Source: Takakia lepidozioides
Taxonomy: Eukaryota; Streptophyta; Takakiopsida; Takakiales; Takakiaceae
DNA: 64,000 bases
Assembly (NCBI GenBank): GCA_030704615.1
Contig: CM060732.1
Location: forward strand, 24,242,001-24,306,000
Direction of reading: 5' to 3'
Under the pieces are notes generated by a model, which was not told the DNA's origin, did not search any database, and worked only from the letters and a program-made list of their open reading frames with translations. Positions 11,301-22,041 of the stretch are shown here, in pieces. The number at the start of each line of letters is the position of its first letter. Position 1 is the stretch's first letter. The translations under genes were made by a program, and so were the position numbers.

Positions 11301-14031
11301 GTCAATGTCAATGTTGAGTCTGGATCAAGAGGAAATGTGATGGTGCCTTCCTTGAAGGCTATTGTTGTCTATAAATTTTCTATATAGTCTGGACTAGACA
11401 GAACCTTCCTTGTCAAGACAAGACAAGCCCTATCTCTCTCTCTCTCTCCATGCTGTGGGCAATCTGAAGACAGTATTCATTTTCTGATACACTGTCCGGG
11501 GTTCTCTCACCAAAGAGACGCTCTCTTCAAATCTATTAAGGGAATTGTGCCTGTACCCCTGTTTACCAACTTTGAAAGTCTCGAGGCTGAGCCAAAAGCC
11601 CAGGCCCTCCTGAGGCCTAGTTTTTGGGCAAATCACACACAGCAGATTGATGCTTGTGTGAAGGGATTTCTAGAGGATATCTGGAAAACCCGGATTAATT
11701 CTTTACATGGAGGTAAGTCTTACTACCAACGTCAGCCTCTGACAGAGGTAGGTTCTGTCCCTTTTGTTCCCGCTCAAACTGGGCGCGGGGTCAATGGCCA
11801 CAAGGCTACGGCAAACAACGTCTTATGAGTACAATCTCTCCATGCTGTTCTGGCGTCAGCCCCTGACAAATGTAGTTTCTGTTCCTTTGTGCTCCGCTCA
11901 AACTGGGTCCGGGGTCAATGGCCACAAGGCAAACAATGTCTTACGAGTACATTCTCTCCATGCTTTTGTGGTTAATGCTTGTCAGTCCGCTAAACAAACA
12001 GAGGGGTGGGTTAGGTACATGACTGCACATGCGATTGGGCTTAGCCATCCAGGGATTCGATGCCGGTGTCTGGCAGCGTATGGAGATGCTGTGAGTGCTG
12101 TGAAATGGTGAGCCTTTGTCTTTTGCAGTTTTGAGAACTATCAACCAGTGTGTTGTGTGCCTGAGTTTTGTTTGGCTAAGATTCTATATGCTCTTTCCCA
12201 AGTTTTGGTGGATAAGTGTTGGAGGTTATAGCAATATGCAAATGACATGCTGCGTAGCACCTCCCTTGTTTTGGTTAGTATTCCCGGCCTCATGTTTCTC
12301 TGTCAAAATGCAGCTTATCGCTAAGTAAAATGTGTAAATAGCTTACTAATATGCATTTGGGTGGATGCAGGGCATCTCGATTGGGGAGAGAGCACCACGA
12401 TGACCTGGCCTACTTCATGCTGGGCATGGGCTACGCCACTGAGGCACTCCATTTGCCAGGCATTTCCAAGAGGTTATGACTCCAACTGCACAGCTGTTTG
12501 TTGTCCTCAAAGTTGGCTGCTTCTGTGGCAAGGATCGACCGTCAATGAATGAAGCCTCTCAATCTGTCCTTGTAGTACATATTTGGACTCACTGTTGAAG
12601 TGGAAATGTTCTGATGGTACAGATTGGAATATGATCTGGCAATGCAAAGCGGAGACCTGAAGAGAGCGCTGCAATGCCTTATCACTCTAAGCAACAGCAA
12701 AAGCATTGGGCAGGACATAGAATTAAGCACCGATCCCATTGGGGTTCTATCTCTCACGGCCAGCCAGGAGATCAAGGCTGAGGCAGCGCAAGGAATAGTG
12801 AAATTCGCACGCGAGTTTTTGGAATTGATCGATGCAGCTGATGCTACTGCACAGTCTGACATTGCTGGGCAGGCTCTCAAGAGACTGGCGGCTGCCGGTG
12901 CAGTGGGAGGTGCTCTTCACTCCCATGAGCTGCAAGGGTTATCGCTGAGGCTTGCAACACATGGAGAGTTGACTCGATTGGCGGTAGGATTCACACTTGT
13001 CCTCTCGTGGAGTTGCTCCTTTTCTTTGGCAAGCTGGCTGGACTAGAGTTGGTCTATATTGTCTTTCGATGTTTGCAATTGTTTTTAAGTTCCCCATGTG
13101 GCAGGCATGTAGTAAGTAAGAAGGCTGCGATGTTTCTTGATTCTAGCCTCTTCAGATAGCTGACAGCCTGTCCTGTAAATTTGTGTAAGAAATCATATGA
13201 ATTGGCAGAGATTTACTGCTCAAATGATCCTGGACTTTACCTCCAGTTGTCTGACTGAAAACGTGAGTGATGCCACACAGGTGCAAACAAACACAATGAT
13301 AGCTGCCGGTCAGGGCCACGAGGCAGCACTTGCAGCAGCCCTTTTGGGAGACCCCAACCTTCTTGAGAAGGCATGGCTAGATACAGGCATGCTCGCAGAG
13401 GCTGCGCTTCATGCCCATGTCAGATCCATCTCTCAAGCCCCCTCTTGTTTATCAACATGTATTTTCTCTGTAAACATTTCTCTGGTAATGCACCCCATTC
13501 TGAGTTATTCTGTTCTGATCATCCCATGGGTAGTGTGGCCTCTGCATGCAGGCCAATGGAAGACCTTCACTGAAGTCAATATTACAGCAATGGAACAAGG
13601 TGCTCCAGAAACAATACACCAGCCCCGGCGCGTCATTGCCACCCCCTCCCTCGGCCCTCAATCAGCCCTCTGGAGCTGACCTCTTAGTGCCAGCCGGCGC
13701 CCCTCCACTCACTCCAGACAAGGGGACTTCAGTTGGGTTAAGCCTCCAACAACCAAGCAGGAAACCCTTAATCGAGGTTCTCCCTCCTGGATATGTCATG
13801 CCCAATTCAGTGACTGGAACACCGGCAAAGGGACCTGCTGGCCCTCAACAAAGTCTATCACAACCAAGCAAGCCCTTGCTGCTGGAAGCTCCTCCTGCCC
13901 CTGCTGTGCATATGACTACTGCGACTCCCACTCCCACTCCCACTCCTGCTCCTGCGGCTTCCTTGCCCGCTGCAGCTCCCACCCCCCTGCCTGCACTACC
14001 GTCTACTACCGAGCTTATTGAACTTTCTTGA
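2211..14031 (+). CDS. TWD40-2: TPLATE complex subunit TWD40-2 (WD40-repeat endocytic adaptor), 21 exons
   Basis: Exons joined in frame at GT..AG sites: 2211-2342, 3116-3200, 3593-3632, 3849-4097, 4285-4384, 4989-5063, 5895-5993, 6645-6761, 7172-7287, 7570-7669, 7847-8134, 8519-8595, 9076-9400, 9506-9684, 9873-10091, 10458-10898, 12015-12107, 12371-12472, 12623-12983, 13281-13418, 13552-14031. They give 1,271 codons, somewhat shorter than the Arabidopsis protein. It matches plant TWD40-2 along its length: N-terminal WD40 blades (VTADASDNVVVWDWEH, VSGGNDGMLVLW, IGADKTLAIWD), a middle part with an Ala-rich linker, a solenoid-like part (LGMGYATEALHLPGISKR) and a Pro/Thr-rich tail. The family acts in the plant-specific TPLATE complex, which drives clathrin-mediated endocytosis at the plasma membrane. 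All phases agree, so the gene looks functional. Intron 16 contains two truncated LINE copies. Exon edges are my reading by homology and splice consensus; the tail is the least certain. Confidence 0.9.
2344..2383 (+). repeat. (CT)n microsatellite at the start of TWD40-2 intron 1
   Basis: About 20 CT dinucleotides in a row start immediately after the exon 1 end (CAG at 2340-2342), so the splice donor GT itself is embedded in the repeat. Confidence 0.9.
11455..11835 (+). mobile_element. 5'-truncated non-LTR retrotransposon copy in TWD40-2 intron 16
   Basis: The sequence matches the 3' end of the element at 14,322-17,014 (its 16,636-17,014) almost base for base, from GGCAATCTGAAGACAG to the tail GAGTACAAT. 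It is flanked by direct copies of CTCTCCATGCT at 11,444-11,454 and 11,836-11,846, a target-site duplication. In this copy the last part of the ORF2 frame reads through a site where the longer copy has lost two bases (near 16,740). Orientation is the same as the host gene. Confidence 0.85.
11847..11953 (+). mobile_element. Second, shorter LINE 3' fragment at the same target site
   Basis: About 100 bases related to the LINE 3' end (GGCGTCAGCCCCTGACAAA through GAGTACATT) follow directly after the first copy. They are bounded by CTCTCCATGCT at 11,836-11,846 and a third copy of it at 11,954-11,964. It differs from the first copy at several positions (missing CTACGG, other substitutions), so it is not a simple tandem duplicate of it. 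Confidence 0.75.
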
Positions 14032-14276
14032 CCAACAATACGAGTGTGGCTCTGCATAGATCATGGCCTGCAGCTAGTCATCCCATTACATCCATTGACA
14101 ACCCAAGACACTGATGATCAGGCCAGTGATAGAAGGCACATTTTGTTTGTAAACCTCCCACTGCTAGTCCCTACGGATACAGAATTGTCTTGTTGAGTTG
14201 AATCATTTTTTGTCGCCACTTAGGCCAAATAACAACAGTCCTTGACCTTGTTGTCATTCCACCTCTCATTTGGCAC

Positions 14277-14321
14277 TCTTCTCTTCTCCTCTCCTCTCTT
14301 CTCTCTTCTCTTCTCTTTGTC
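14277..14321 (+). repeat. CT-rich simple sequence at the LINE 5' junction
   Basis: A run of CTCTT/CTCCT units precedes the 5' truncation point of the LINE. A similar run follows its 3' end at 17,015-17,106, so the element appears to be inserted in a pyrimidine tract. Confidence 0.7.
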
Positions 14322-17014
14322 CAATCGCTCCAAGAACTTCAGTCACGCTCTGTTAACGCAAGAAATGAAGTCGAAAGAGCAGTGGACTCTTGGGAGAGTT
14401 TCGTTTCCTCCGTGGCTGACAAGATCATTGTGAGGAAACTAATTGTCTGCGGTAGAGCAGTTAATTGGACTAATGAGATTAAACTCAAGATAGCTGAGAG
14501 ACGAGCCCTCTATAAAGAGTGCTGCAATTTGGAAACCAACAGAGAATTGTGGGCGAGGTACTACCAGCTCCGTAAAGATATCAATCAGCTTGTTAGGTCT
14601 CAGAAGAAATTATACTGGGACAAGTTATACAGTGAAATAAACTCAAACCACCATGGTGGTAATGACAAGAAATTCTGGTTGGCCCTTCAACGTTTGTACA
14701 AACCGAAAAACGGTCAGCAAGTACAAGCGCTGAAGACTACTAAAGGTGCAGTGGTGACTTCATCGGTTGACATTGTCAAAACCTTTGAAACTCACCACAG
14801 TATCCTTGGCAGAACTTCTAGGTCTAACAGTGAGGGGTCTTCTGCTGAATGGAGGGACACAGTTGGAAAAACTGTTCCTATGATTCAAAACAGCCCTGAT
14901 GAACTGTAGTATATTTCAATGGCTTATAATGCTCCCATTAGTTCTTATGAGATTGTGGAAGCAATTGAACATTTAAATGGATATAAAGCTGGTGGACCTG
15001 ATGGTATTGTCAACGAGCTTATCAAGCACGATGGCGATCCCATGATAGAGGCCCTAGTTCTCCTCTTTAACCTTATCTGGAAGACTGAAATGATCCCCTT
15101 TCGCTGGCGACAGGGGGTCATTGTCAATCTATACAAGAAGGGTGACAGAGAAGAACCGGGGAACTACCGTGGCATCACGCTCCTCAATGCTGTTCGCAAG
15201 ACATTCTGCAGAGTTATAAGTACTCGTCTCGAGGTTGATCTGGAGTCTAGAGGTTGTTTCCACGAAGGCCAAGCTGGCTTTCGGCGAAACAGGGGCTGTG
15301 TGGATCATATCTTCACTCTAAGCCAGATTATCCAGGGAAGGAAAAAAGAAGGGAAACCCACTTATGTCTTTTTCCTGGATGTCAAAATGGCTTATGACAC
15401 AGTGTGGAGAGATGGCCTATGGTTCCGCCTCTGGTCTTGTGGGATCAAGGGAAAGATGTGGAGAGTTGTCCACAACTTGTATGCTCACACCAAAAGCTGT
15501 GTCACTGTTAACGGACAGAAGTCCAACTTCTTTGACATAGACCAGTAGCTGAAGGATGTACTCTCTCCCCTCTGCTCTTCAATGTTTTCATCAATCAACT
15601 CCTCGAGGATGTGGAAAGTCAGGGATTTGGGTTAAGGGTGGGTGATACCACCATACCAGCCCTTATGTTTGCGGATGACTTCGCAGGCATAGGGGAGACT
15701 CCACCCAATCTCCAGGAGTTGATTGATTGCGCGAAGAGATACTTTGATCTTTGGGGGCTAGAGGCTAATGTCAGCAAATGTGCAGTGGTAGCATTCAACG
15801 ACAGAGGAGAGGGAGGAAGTGATCTTAAGTGGCAGTGGGGTAGCCAAGAGATCCCGGTCCTCCCTTCCTACACTTACCTGGGCGTTGAGTTCTCCTCCAA
15901 TTGTAATTGGGATGCACATATCTGGAAAGTTGTTCAAACTGGCAAGGGCAAAGCTCTGGGGCTCACTAAATTTTTCCACTGCAGAGGGGTCAACTCTGAG
16001 GTTAAGAAAACCATGCTTTGTCGCGTTATTAGACCTGCCTTGGAGTATGGATCTGCTATATGGGTTGATAACTCCAACCAGGCTAAGTCTCTAGAATCCA
16101 TTCAAGTGGGGGTGCTTAAGGAGTGTATGTCAGCATGCTCCAAAACAGCCAATGTGGCTGTTCGGGGTGAGTTTGGCATTCTGTCCTTAAGCTCCCGACG
16201 AGATGAATTCAAGGTCAGATGGTGGGGTCAGCTGCAACATATGCCCAACACCAGATATCCTAATTTAATCGACTCTATATCTTGGAAACAGGACCGCCCT
16301 GTCAAACAGGCTAAGTCCTGGCAGAAGAGAGTAGAAGAGATCCTCAAGGACCTGGACCTGGATCCGCAAGTCTTCACCCTGCTGGATAAATCTGACTTAG
16401 AGGCTGTAGTGTCCTCAGCCATGTCTGTTGCCATGAGATTGTCTGATGAAAATGAAGTTAGGCAGAAAACTTCCCTGAACTTGTTTCCAGTCTGTGACAT
16501 GGGGGAGGACATCTCGGATGACCTCAAGGGTCTACCCACTCTCGACACTAGACTGAAATTTAAACTCAGGGCAGGAAGCCTACCTTTGAACAGCAAACAG
16601 AAGCAGAGAGGAAAGGGAGAGTGCAATTGCCCGTTGTGTGGGCAATCTGAAGACAGTATTCATTTTCTGATACACTGTCTGGGGTTCTCTCACCAAAGAG
16701 ACGCTCTCTTCAAATCTATTAAGGGAATTGTGCCTGTACCTGTTTACCAACTTTGAAAGTCTCGAGGCTGAGCCAAAAGCCCAGGCCCTCCTGAGGCCTA
16801 GTTTTTGGGCAAATCACACACAGCAGATTGATGCTTGTGTGAAGGGATTTCTAGAGGATATCTGGAAAACCCGGATTAATTCTTTATATGGAGGTAAGTC
16901 TTACTACCAACGTCAGCCCCTGTCAGAGGTAGGTTCTCTCCCTTTTGTTCCCGCTCAAACTGGGCGCGGGGTCAATGGCCACAAGGCTACGGCAAACAAC
17001 GTCTTATGAGTACA
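14322..17014 (+). mobile_element. Non-LTR (LINE) retrotransposon, 5'-truncated, ORF2 with reverse transcriptase
   Basis: The element begins inside ORF2, downstream of where an endonuclease would lie, and runs to the shared 3' tail GAGTACAAT. The reverse transcriptase is clear: NYRGITLLNAV, GQAGFRRNRGCVDHIF, FLDVKMAYDTVW, then FADD in place of YADD, followed by a Cys/His motif (CNCPLCGQSEDSIHFLIHC) near the end. It is inactive as written. There is an in-frame TAG at 14,907-14,909, a one-base frameshift near 15,545 just before the catalytic block, and a two-base loss near 16,740. The open pieces are 14,382-14,909, 14,919-15,548 and 15,611-16,756. The clade is not certain; it does not read like the usual angiosperm L1. 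It lies about 290 bp past the TWD40-2 stop codon. Confidence 0.88.
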
Positions 17015-17106
17015 ATCTCTTCTCTTCTCCTCTCCCCTCTTCTCTCGTCTTTTCACTTTTACTTCTCTTCTCTCCTCTCCTCTCTTCTCTTCTCTTTTCT
17101 TCCCAG
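17015..17106 (+). repeat. CT-rich simple sequence at the LINE 3' junction
   Basis: A pyrimidine tract of CTCTTCTC-type units follows the LINE tail. It probably includes the duplicated part of the insertion target, but a precise duplication cannot be delimited in such simple sequence. Confidence 0.7.
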
Positions 17107-17591
17107 CACTGCAGCACAACAACCTCCTGCAAAGAGTAAGAAGCATCCCATCACAGCGTTGTTTAAACTTTTACTTTTTTTTTTTTTCTGATTAAGGTAA
17201 ATACATATCTCTCCAATATCATAAAACGTCTAGAAGCCGCGGAATCTGGGCCGTCAGCACCCGAACGATCGAGATTAAAGTGGAGAGATGAGCATCCGTC
17301 CCGTCGACGGATGAACGGACAAAATTGAGCGGTTAGAAGAAGAATCTGGACCGACCGTTTCTACCTGACGGTCCCGATTCGAGACAGAAGTCGCATCGTG
17401 TCCGTCAAAAAATGGACGACAGGATGGAAGGGTAGGGTGAAAGATAAGGACGAATGAGAGGCCGGACGAAATCGCGGGCTTATCCAGATCCTGGCCACCG
17501 GATTGCGGATCACGGGCGCGGGTGACCCGCGGTAAAGGGCAAGGAGAAAGCCTGGACGCTGCTACTCGCTGCACATCGCACGCTGCAGGCT
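17107..17591 (+). promoter_or_regulatory. psbO upstream region with two GATA/I-box-like motifs
   Basis: The 485 bases before the psbO start codon contain GATAAG at 17,443-17,448 and its complement CTTATC at 17,479-17,484. GATA/I-box motifs are known in promoters of light-regulated plant genes, so these are candidates only. No unambiguous TATA box is seen. The LINE and its CT tract lie just upstream and limit the proximal promoter to about 0.5 kb. Confidence 0.25.
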
Positions 17592-19034
17592 ATGGCGTCC
17601 CTCACCGCAAGCACCGCTCTCAAGGCCTCCTGCTCCCGTCTGCTGCTCGACAGAGGCCTGGACTCGCAGCTCAAGCCGGCATCCACAGCCTCAGCATTCG
17701 GTCTGAAGCCCGTTACCGCCAAGGTTTCGTGCTCCTTGGATGAGAATGTGAGGGGGTTTGTGAGCAAGTGCGCTGATGTGGGCAAGGCTGCCGCCATTGC
17801 CCTCGCCAGCTCTGCTCTCGTTGCCTCCGTGAGTTCTCTTCCTTCTGTCATTTCCCCGTTGTGAGTTCCAATTTTTCGTCTCTGCTGCTGTTGCTGTTCG
17901 TGTCAGGCTGTTGGATTGGTTGTTCCTGTGTCTATATATTTGTGGTTTTTATTTTCTCGATTTGGTGGTGTTGGGGCGTCTGTGATGCCAGTGATACAGG
18001 TCTTCGTAAGCCCATCTCTGTTATCATCCCTGCACAATGTTTGCTTTGTCGTGTTTTCAGTTTTTGAACCACTGGTTCTTTCCTGTCAATGTGATGCAGT
18101 ATTAGTGCTCTTGAGCTTATTTTGTGTCACTTCAAATCTTATCCAGTTATACACCGTCGTGGTGATTCTTGTAGCATCGCGGAACCCGTGTCATTAACTG
18201 TTTACATTTGCCATGGCGGCATTCAACTTGCAAGGTCCATCATGCAATCTAATAGCCTTTGTCGGTTCTGAATTGCAGGCTGCCAGTGCAGAGGGAACCC
18301 CGAAGAGGCTCACATTTGACGAAATCAACTCTCAAACATACTTGGAAGTGAAAGGCTCTGGAACTGCAAACCAGTGCCCGGTGATCTCATCCGGTGACGA
18401 CACATTCAAGTTCAAGTCCGGCAACTATACCCTCAAGAAGCTTTGCCTTGAGCCCACCTCCTTCACTGTGAAGGCCGAGTCTCCTTTCAAGGGTGGCGGT
18501 GATGGGTTCCAGAACACCAAGTTAATGACACGTCTGACTTACACTCTTGATGAAATTGAGGGACCCTTCACAGTTGGCTCGGATGGGTCTGTCAAGTTCG
18601 AGGAAAAGGATGGGATCGACTATGCCGCTGTCACTGTGCAACTCCCAGGAGGTGAACGGGTTCCCTTCCTGTTCACAGTGAAGCAACTAGTGGCAACCGG
18701 CAAGCCAGAAGCTTTCACTGGCAAGTACTCTGTGCCATCATACCGGGGTTCGTCCTTCTTGGACCCAAAGGGCAGGGGTGGATCTACCGGTTATGATAAT
18801 GCTGTAGCTCTGCCTGCTGGAGGTCGGGGAGACGAGGAGGAGCTGGCGAAGGAGAACCAGAAAAACACAGCAGCTCTGGAGGGTGAAATCACTCTCAGTG
18901 TTGCGAAGAGCAATCCTGAGACTGGCGAGATTGCAGGAGTGTTCGAAAGCTTGCAGCCTTCCGACACCGATTTAGGGTCTAAGGCCCCCAAGGAGGTTAA
19001 GATCTTGGGCATTTGGTATGCCCAGCTTGAATGA
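17592..19034 (+). CDS. psbO: Photosystem II oxygen-evolving complex 33-kDa protein PsbO (precursor), 2 exons
   Basis: Exon 1 is 17592-17828 and exon 2 is 18279-19034, joined in phase 0 by a GT..AG intron, giving 330 codons plus stop, the usual length for plant precursors. PsbO is the manganese-stabilising extrinsic subunit of photosystem II in the thylakoid lumen. The first 80 or so residues form a bipartite transit peptide: a Ser/Ala-rich stromal part, then a hydrophobic lumen-targeting segment ending in ASA. The mature protein starts at [12 protein letters not shown]. Family hallmarks are present, including the two cysteines of the lumenal disulphide (NQCPVI and KLCLEP), GGDGFQNTK, and the end [11 protein letters not shown]. 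No breaks are seen. The intron sits at the transit-peptide/mature boundary. Confidence 0.97.
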
Positions 19035-20229
19035 GATCTAACTTTGTAGTTCTACAGTGGACTTCTGGCTGGGAAACAGGCCTCCTTGTTCTTTTTGCTA
19101 TTCAAAACTGTTTCTGCCTCCATGTCTGATTTGTATAGTGGTCAGGTGGAAATATAGGGTATATAGTGTTTCAGTATGGCATGCAGAGCATTTGTTATTG
19201 AAGATTAACTGACTTTTTTGTTTGCTCCTACCCTTCTGTATGGTTGAATGGCACTGCTAATGAATCCCTTCCTTCATTTCTTGGTGTGTGGGATCCAAGT
19301 TTCAGTGCTGACTGTCAAGCCAATTGGGTGAGAGAAGATGTGACGGTCAGATGTGTACCATATCATCTGGCCCATCAAAATCTTTCTGGAATTGTTCCTT
19401 TTCCATATGCTAATGTGGATTAGTGCCCTGGGGAAGCTAGATGTATCTGGCGTGGCACAGATAGTACCAGGTATCAATTTACATAAGAAGTGCAAAAAAT
19501 GAAGGCCTTGTCAACCAAATAATACACACTGCTCTTGTGCATCATGTATGCCTCTTCATCATAGTAGTCTCTCTATACAGTCTCTCTATAGTGTCAATGG
19601 CCACAAGGCTACGGCAAACAATGTCTTATGTGTACAATCTCTATACAGTTGAAGTATTGTGCCATCTATGGTACCTTTTTAGGCCAAGTGACCTTGCTCT
19701 ATATTGGAAGTCAGTTTCCTGGGAAGAAAGCTCCATGGAACCATTATCTCAGTAGCTTATTACTTAACAAGGCCTCATGCTAACTACTTTCAGAATCCTC
19801 ATCCATGATGATGTACCGGGATATTAATGAAGCCGTCACAAAAAAGTAGGCGTTTTGCAGTTTGGCTGTTCAATTCACTTGGGCAGTTTCAATGTTTGGC
19901 TTTAAACCTAGGTAACTGGATTGCAGACAAGTTCCTGCCATTTCAAGCAAATAAAATTTTCCATGACTCAAATCACTACTGTCACTTGAATGTTGTTCCT
20001 GATCAGGAAGTGAAATTCTTGCTCGAGCACTGCATGACGAGTTACTTTTACTTCTACTTTGAAGTTACATGGTACATTTCATGCATCTTATCCACCAAAC
20101 GTCATGTCAGTTGGCATTGGAGACAACTATTTGCAACAATATGCAGATGAAATCGGTGGTAGCACTACACTGAAATTGCACCCAACATCTTGTCTATCTG
20201 CGCTGTTGTCCCAACCGCTAGCCACTACA
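19035..20229. other. Intergenic region between psbO and the convergent PPR gene
   Basis: This holds the 3' flanks of the two convergent genes. Apart from the LINE tail fragment at 19,594-19,640, I see no coding frame or transposon end. A polyadenylation signal for psbO is expected in the AT-rich 19,080-19,240 but none is clear. Confidence 0.5.
19594..19640 (+). mobile_element. Very short LINE 3' tail fragment
   Basis: About 47 bases match the last bases of the LINE family (CAATGGCCACAAGGCTACGG through GTACAAT). The flanks carry CTCTATACAGT on both sides (about 19,571-19,584 and 19,641-19,651), consistent with a target duplication. It is the shortest copy in the window. Confidence 0.75.
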
Positions 20230-22041
20230 TTAATGCTTCATAGCAGCGCATTGAAGTTGGAGCGCCTGTGTCTCCCACTTCAGGAGGCAATTTGCCGCCC
20301 GTTCTGCTAACTTCAAATCTCCATGAAGTCTACAGCCACCAAGCAAGGCCCCCCACACCCCAGCATCTGCTTCAACCGGCATTTTCAGAATGAAATCCTC
20401 TGCCTCCTTCAATCTCCCTGAACGACCAAGAAGGTCCACCATGCAGCAAAAATGCTCTGATGTAGGAGTAAGGCCATCACCTTGGATCATGGAATCAAAG
20501 TAGTGACAGCCTTCTTCCACTAGACCAACATGGCTACAAACAGAGAGAATAGATATGTAGGTGACACTGTTTGGGTGCAAGCCTTCCTGTTGCATTTGTT
20601 CGAATAGTTGCAGGGCTTCCCTACCACATCCATGCTGAGCATATCCTGTGATCAGCGCACTCCATGATACCACATTTCGTTTAGGCATATTGTCAAAGAC
20701 TTGATGAGCATCTATCATGCTCCCGCATTTGGCATACATGTCAACAAGTGCAGTCTCCAAATTAATACATAACACAATTCCAGCTTTGCTGATCTGAGCA
20801 TGCACCTCTTTGCCCTGTTCCAGGGCTCCTAGGCTGGCACACGCTTGAAGAATGCAGATAAATGTAACCCTGTTTGGTGTCACCCCTTCCCGTTGCATTT
20901 GCCCATATATCTCTGAAGCCTCCCTGGCACACTCCTGCTGAGCATATCCTGCAATCATGGCATTCCATGCGACAGCATCTCGTTCAGCCATATTGTCGAA
21001 CACCTGTCGTGCCTCCTTCATGCTCCCACATTTGGCATACATGTCAGCAAGGGCAGTCTCCAGAATGATATCTGGCACAATTGCAGTTTTAATGATGTCT
21101 GAATGTATCTCCCTGCCCTTCTGCAGGGCTCCTAGGCTCGCACACGCTTGGAGAACACAAACGAAGGTGATGCTGTTGGCGATCACCCCTTCCTTTTGCA
21201 TTTGCTCATAGATTTCAAAAGCTTCCCTACCACACCCTTGCTGAGCGTATCCTGCAATCATCGCACTCCACGATACCACATTTCGTTTAGCCATATTGTC
21301 CAGCACTTGACGAGCATCCTTGATGCTCCCGCACTTGGCATACATGTCAACAAGGGTATTCTCCAAATTTATGTACGATGCAATTCCACCTTTGAGGATG
21401 TCAGCATGGACCTCTCTGCCTTTGTCGAGAGCTCCTACACTAGCACACGCATTCAGAACGCAAAGAAATGTGACCATGTTGGGCATCACCCCTTCCCATC
21501 GCATTTGTTCATACATCTTGAGAGCCTCACCACCCCACCCACGCTTGGCATATCCTGTGATCATTATAGTCCACGTGAAAACATCTCGTTCAGGTATTTT
21601 GTCAAACACTTGGCGAGCATCCACAAGGCTCCCGCACTTAGCATACATGTTCACAAGGGTGTTGAGGAGAAAGCTGTTTGGCTTGAATCCACTTTGAATG
21701 ATGTGGGCGTGTACCTGCTTTCCCTCTGCTAGGCCTTTCATGTTGATGCACTGCTGTAAGAGAAGGAGATATGTGTTGGAGTCCGCATGAATGCATTTGC
21801 AGTTCAACATGTGCAGTGCTTCTCTCAGTCGTCCTGCCTTACATAGTGTCCTCACGTCTCCACAAGCGATAGAAGATCTCTTGTTGACTCCCTGTCTTGG
21901 TTCTCTTTCAAAAGGAGTGGTGATGGAGGAGGTGCTGCCCGTACCATCAGTCTCATTTAAGAGAAAGAACTGTGCTTGATTCAACCCTGCCATCCTGAAT
22001 ACCACAATAGTCTTAGTTACAACCTTCACCCCCACACTCAT
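20230..22041 (-). CDS. PLS-class pentatricopeptide repeat protein ending in the E motif
   Basis: A single exon of 603 codons starts with ATG at 22,041; a second ATG (MAGLNQ) at 21,993 may be the better start. After an N-terminal region that may be an organelle presequence come five or so P-L-S repeat sets, each with MYAKCGS and VVSW-type blocks. The protein ends shortly after the E motif begins (GALLGGCRLHGDLKLAERAANC), then a short unrelated tail AAMKH and stop. It lacks the rest of E, E+ and DYW. Such proteins bind organellar RNA; without a DYW domain it would need a partner deaminase or act otherwise. The abrupt end makes secondary truncation plausible. Repeat sets are unusually alike, which suggests internal duplication. 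Confidence 0.92.
   Translation of the reverse strand: MSVGVKVVTKTIVVFRMAGLNQAQFFLLNETDGTGSTSSITTPFEREPRQGVNKRSSIACGDVRTLCKAGRLREALHMLNCKCIHADSNTYLLLLQQCINMKGLAEGKQVHAHIIQSGFKPNSFLLNTLVNMYAKCGSLVDARQVFDKIPERDVFTWTIMITGYAKRGWGGEALKMYEQMRWEGVMPNMVTFLCVLNACASVGALDKGREVHADILKGGIASYINLENTLVDMYAKCGSIKDARQVLDNMAKRNVVSWSAMIAGYAQQGCGREAFEIYEQMQKEGVIANSITFVCVLQACASLGALQKGREIHSDIIKTAIVPDIILETALADMYAKCGSMKEARQVFDNMAERDAVAWNAMIAGYAQQECAREASEIYGQMQREGVTPNRVTFICILQACASLGALEQGKEVHAQISKAGIVLCINLETALVDMYAKCGSMIDAHQVFDNMPKRNVVSWSALITGYAQHGCGREALQLFEQMQQEGLHPNSVTYISILSVCSHVGLVEEGCHYFDSMIQGDGLTPTSEHFCCMVDLLGRSGRLKEAEDFILKMPVEADAGVWGALLGGCRLHGDLKLAERAANCLLKWETQALQLQCAAMKH

Noticed and set aside
20874-21732. Plus-strand open frames inside the PPR gene
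   Set aside because: They are antisense shadows of the repeated PPR sequence.
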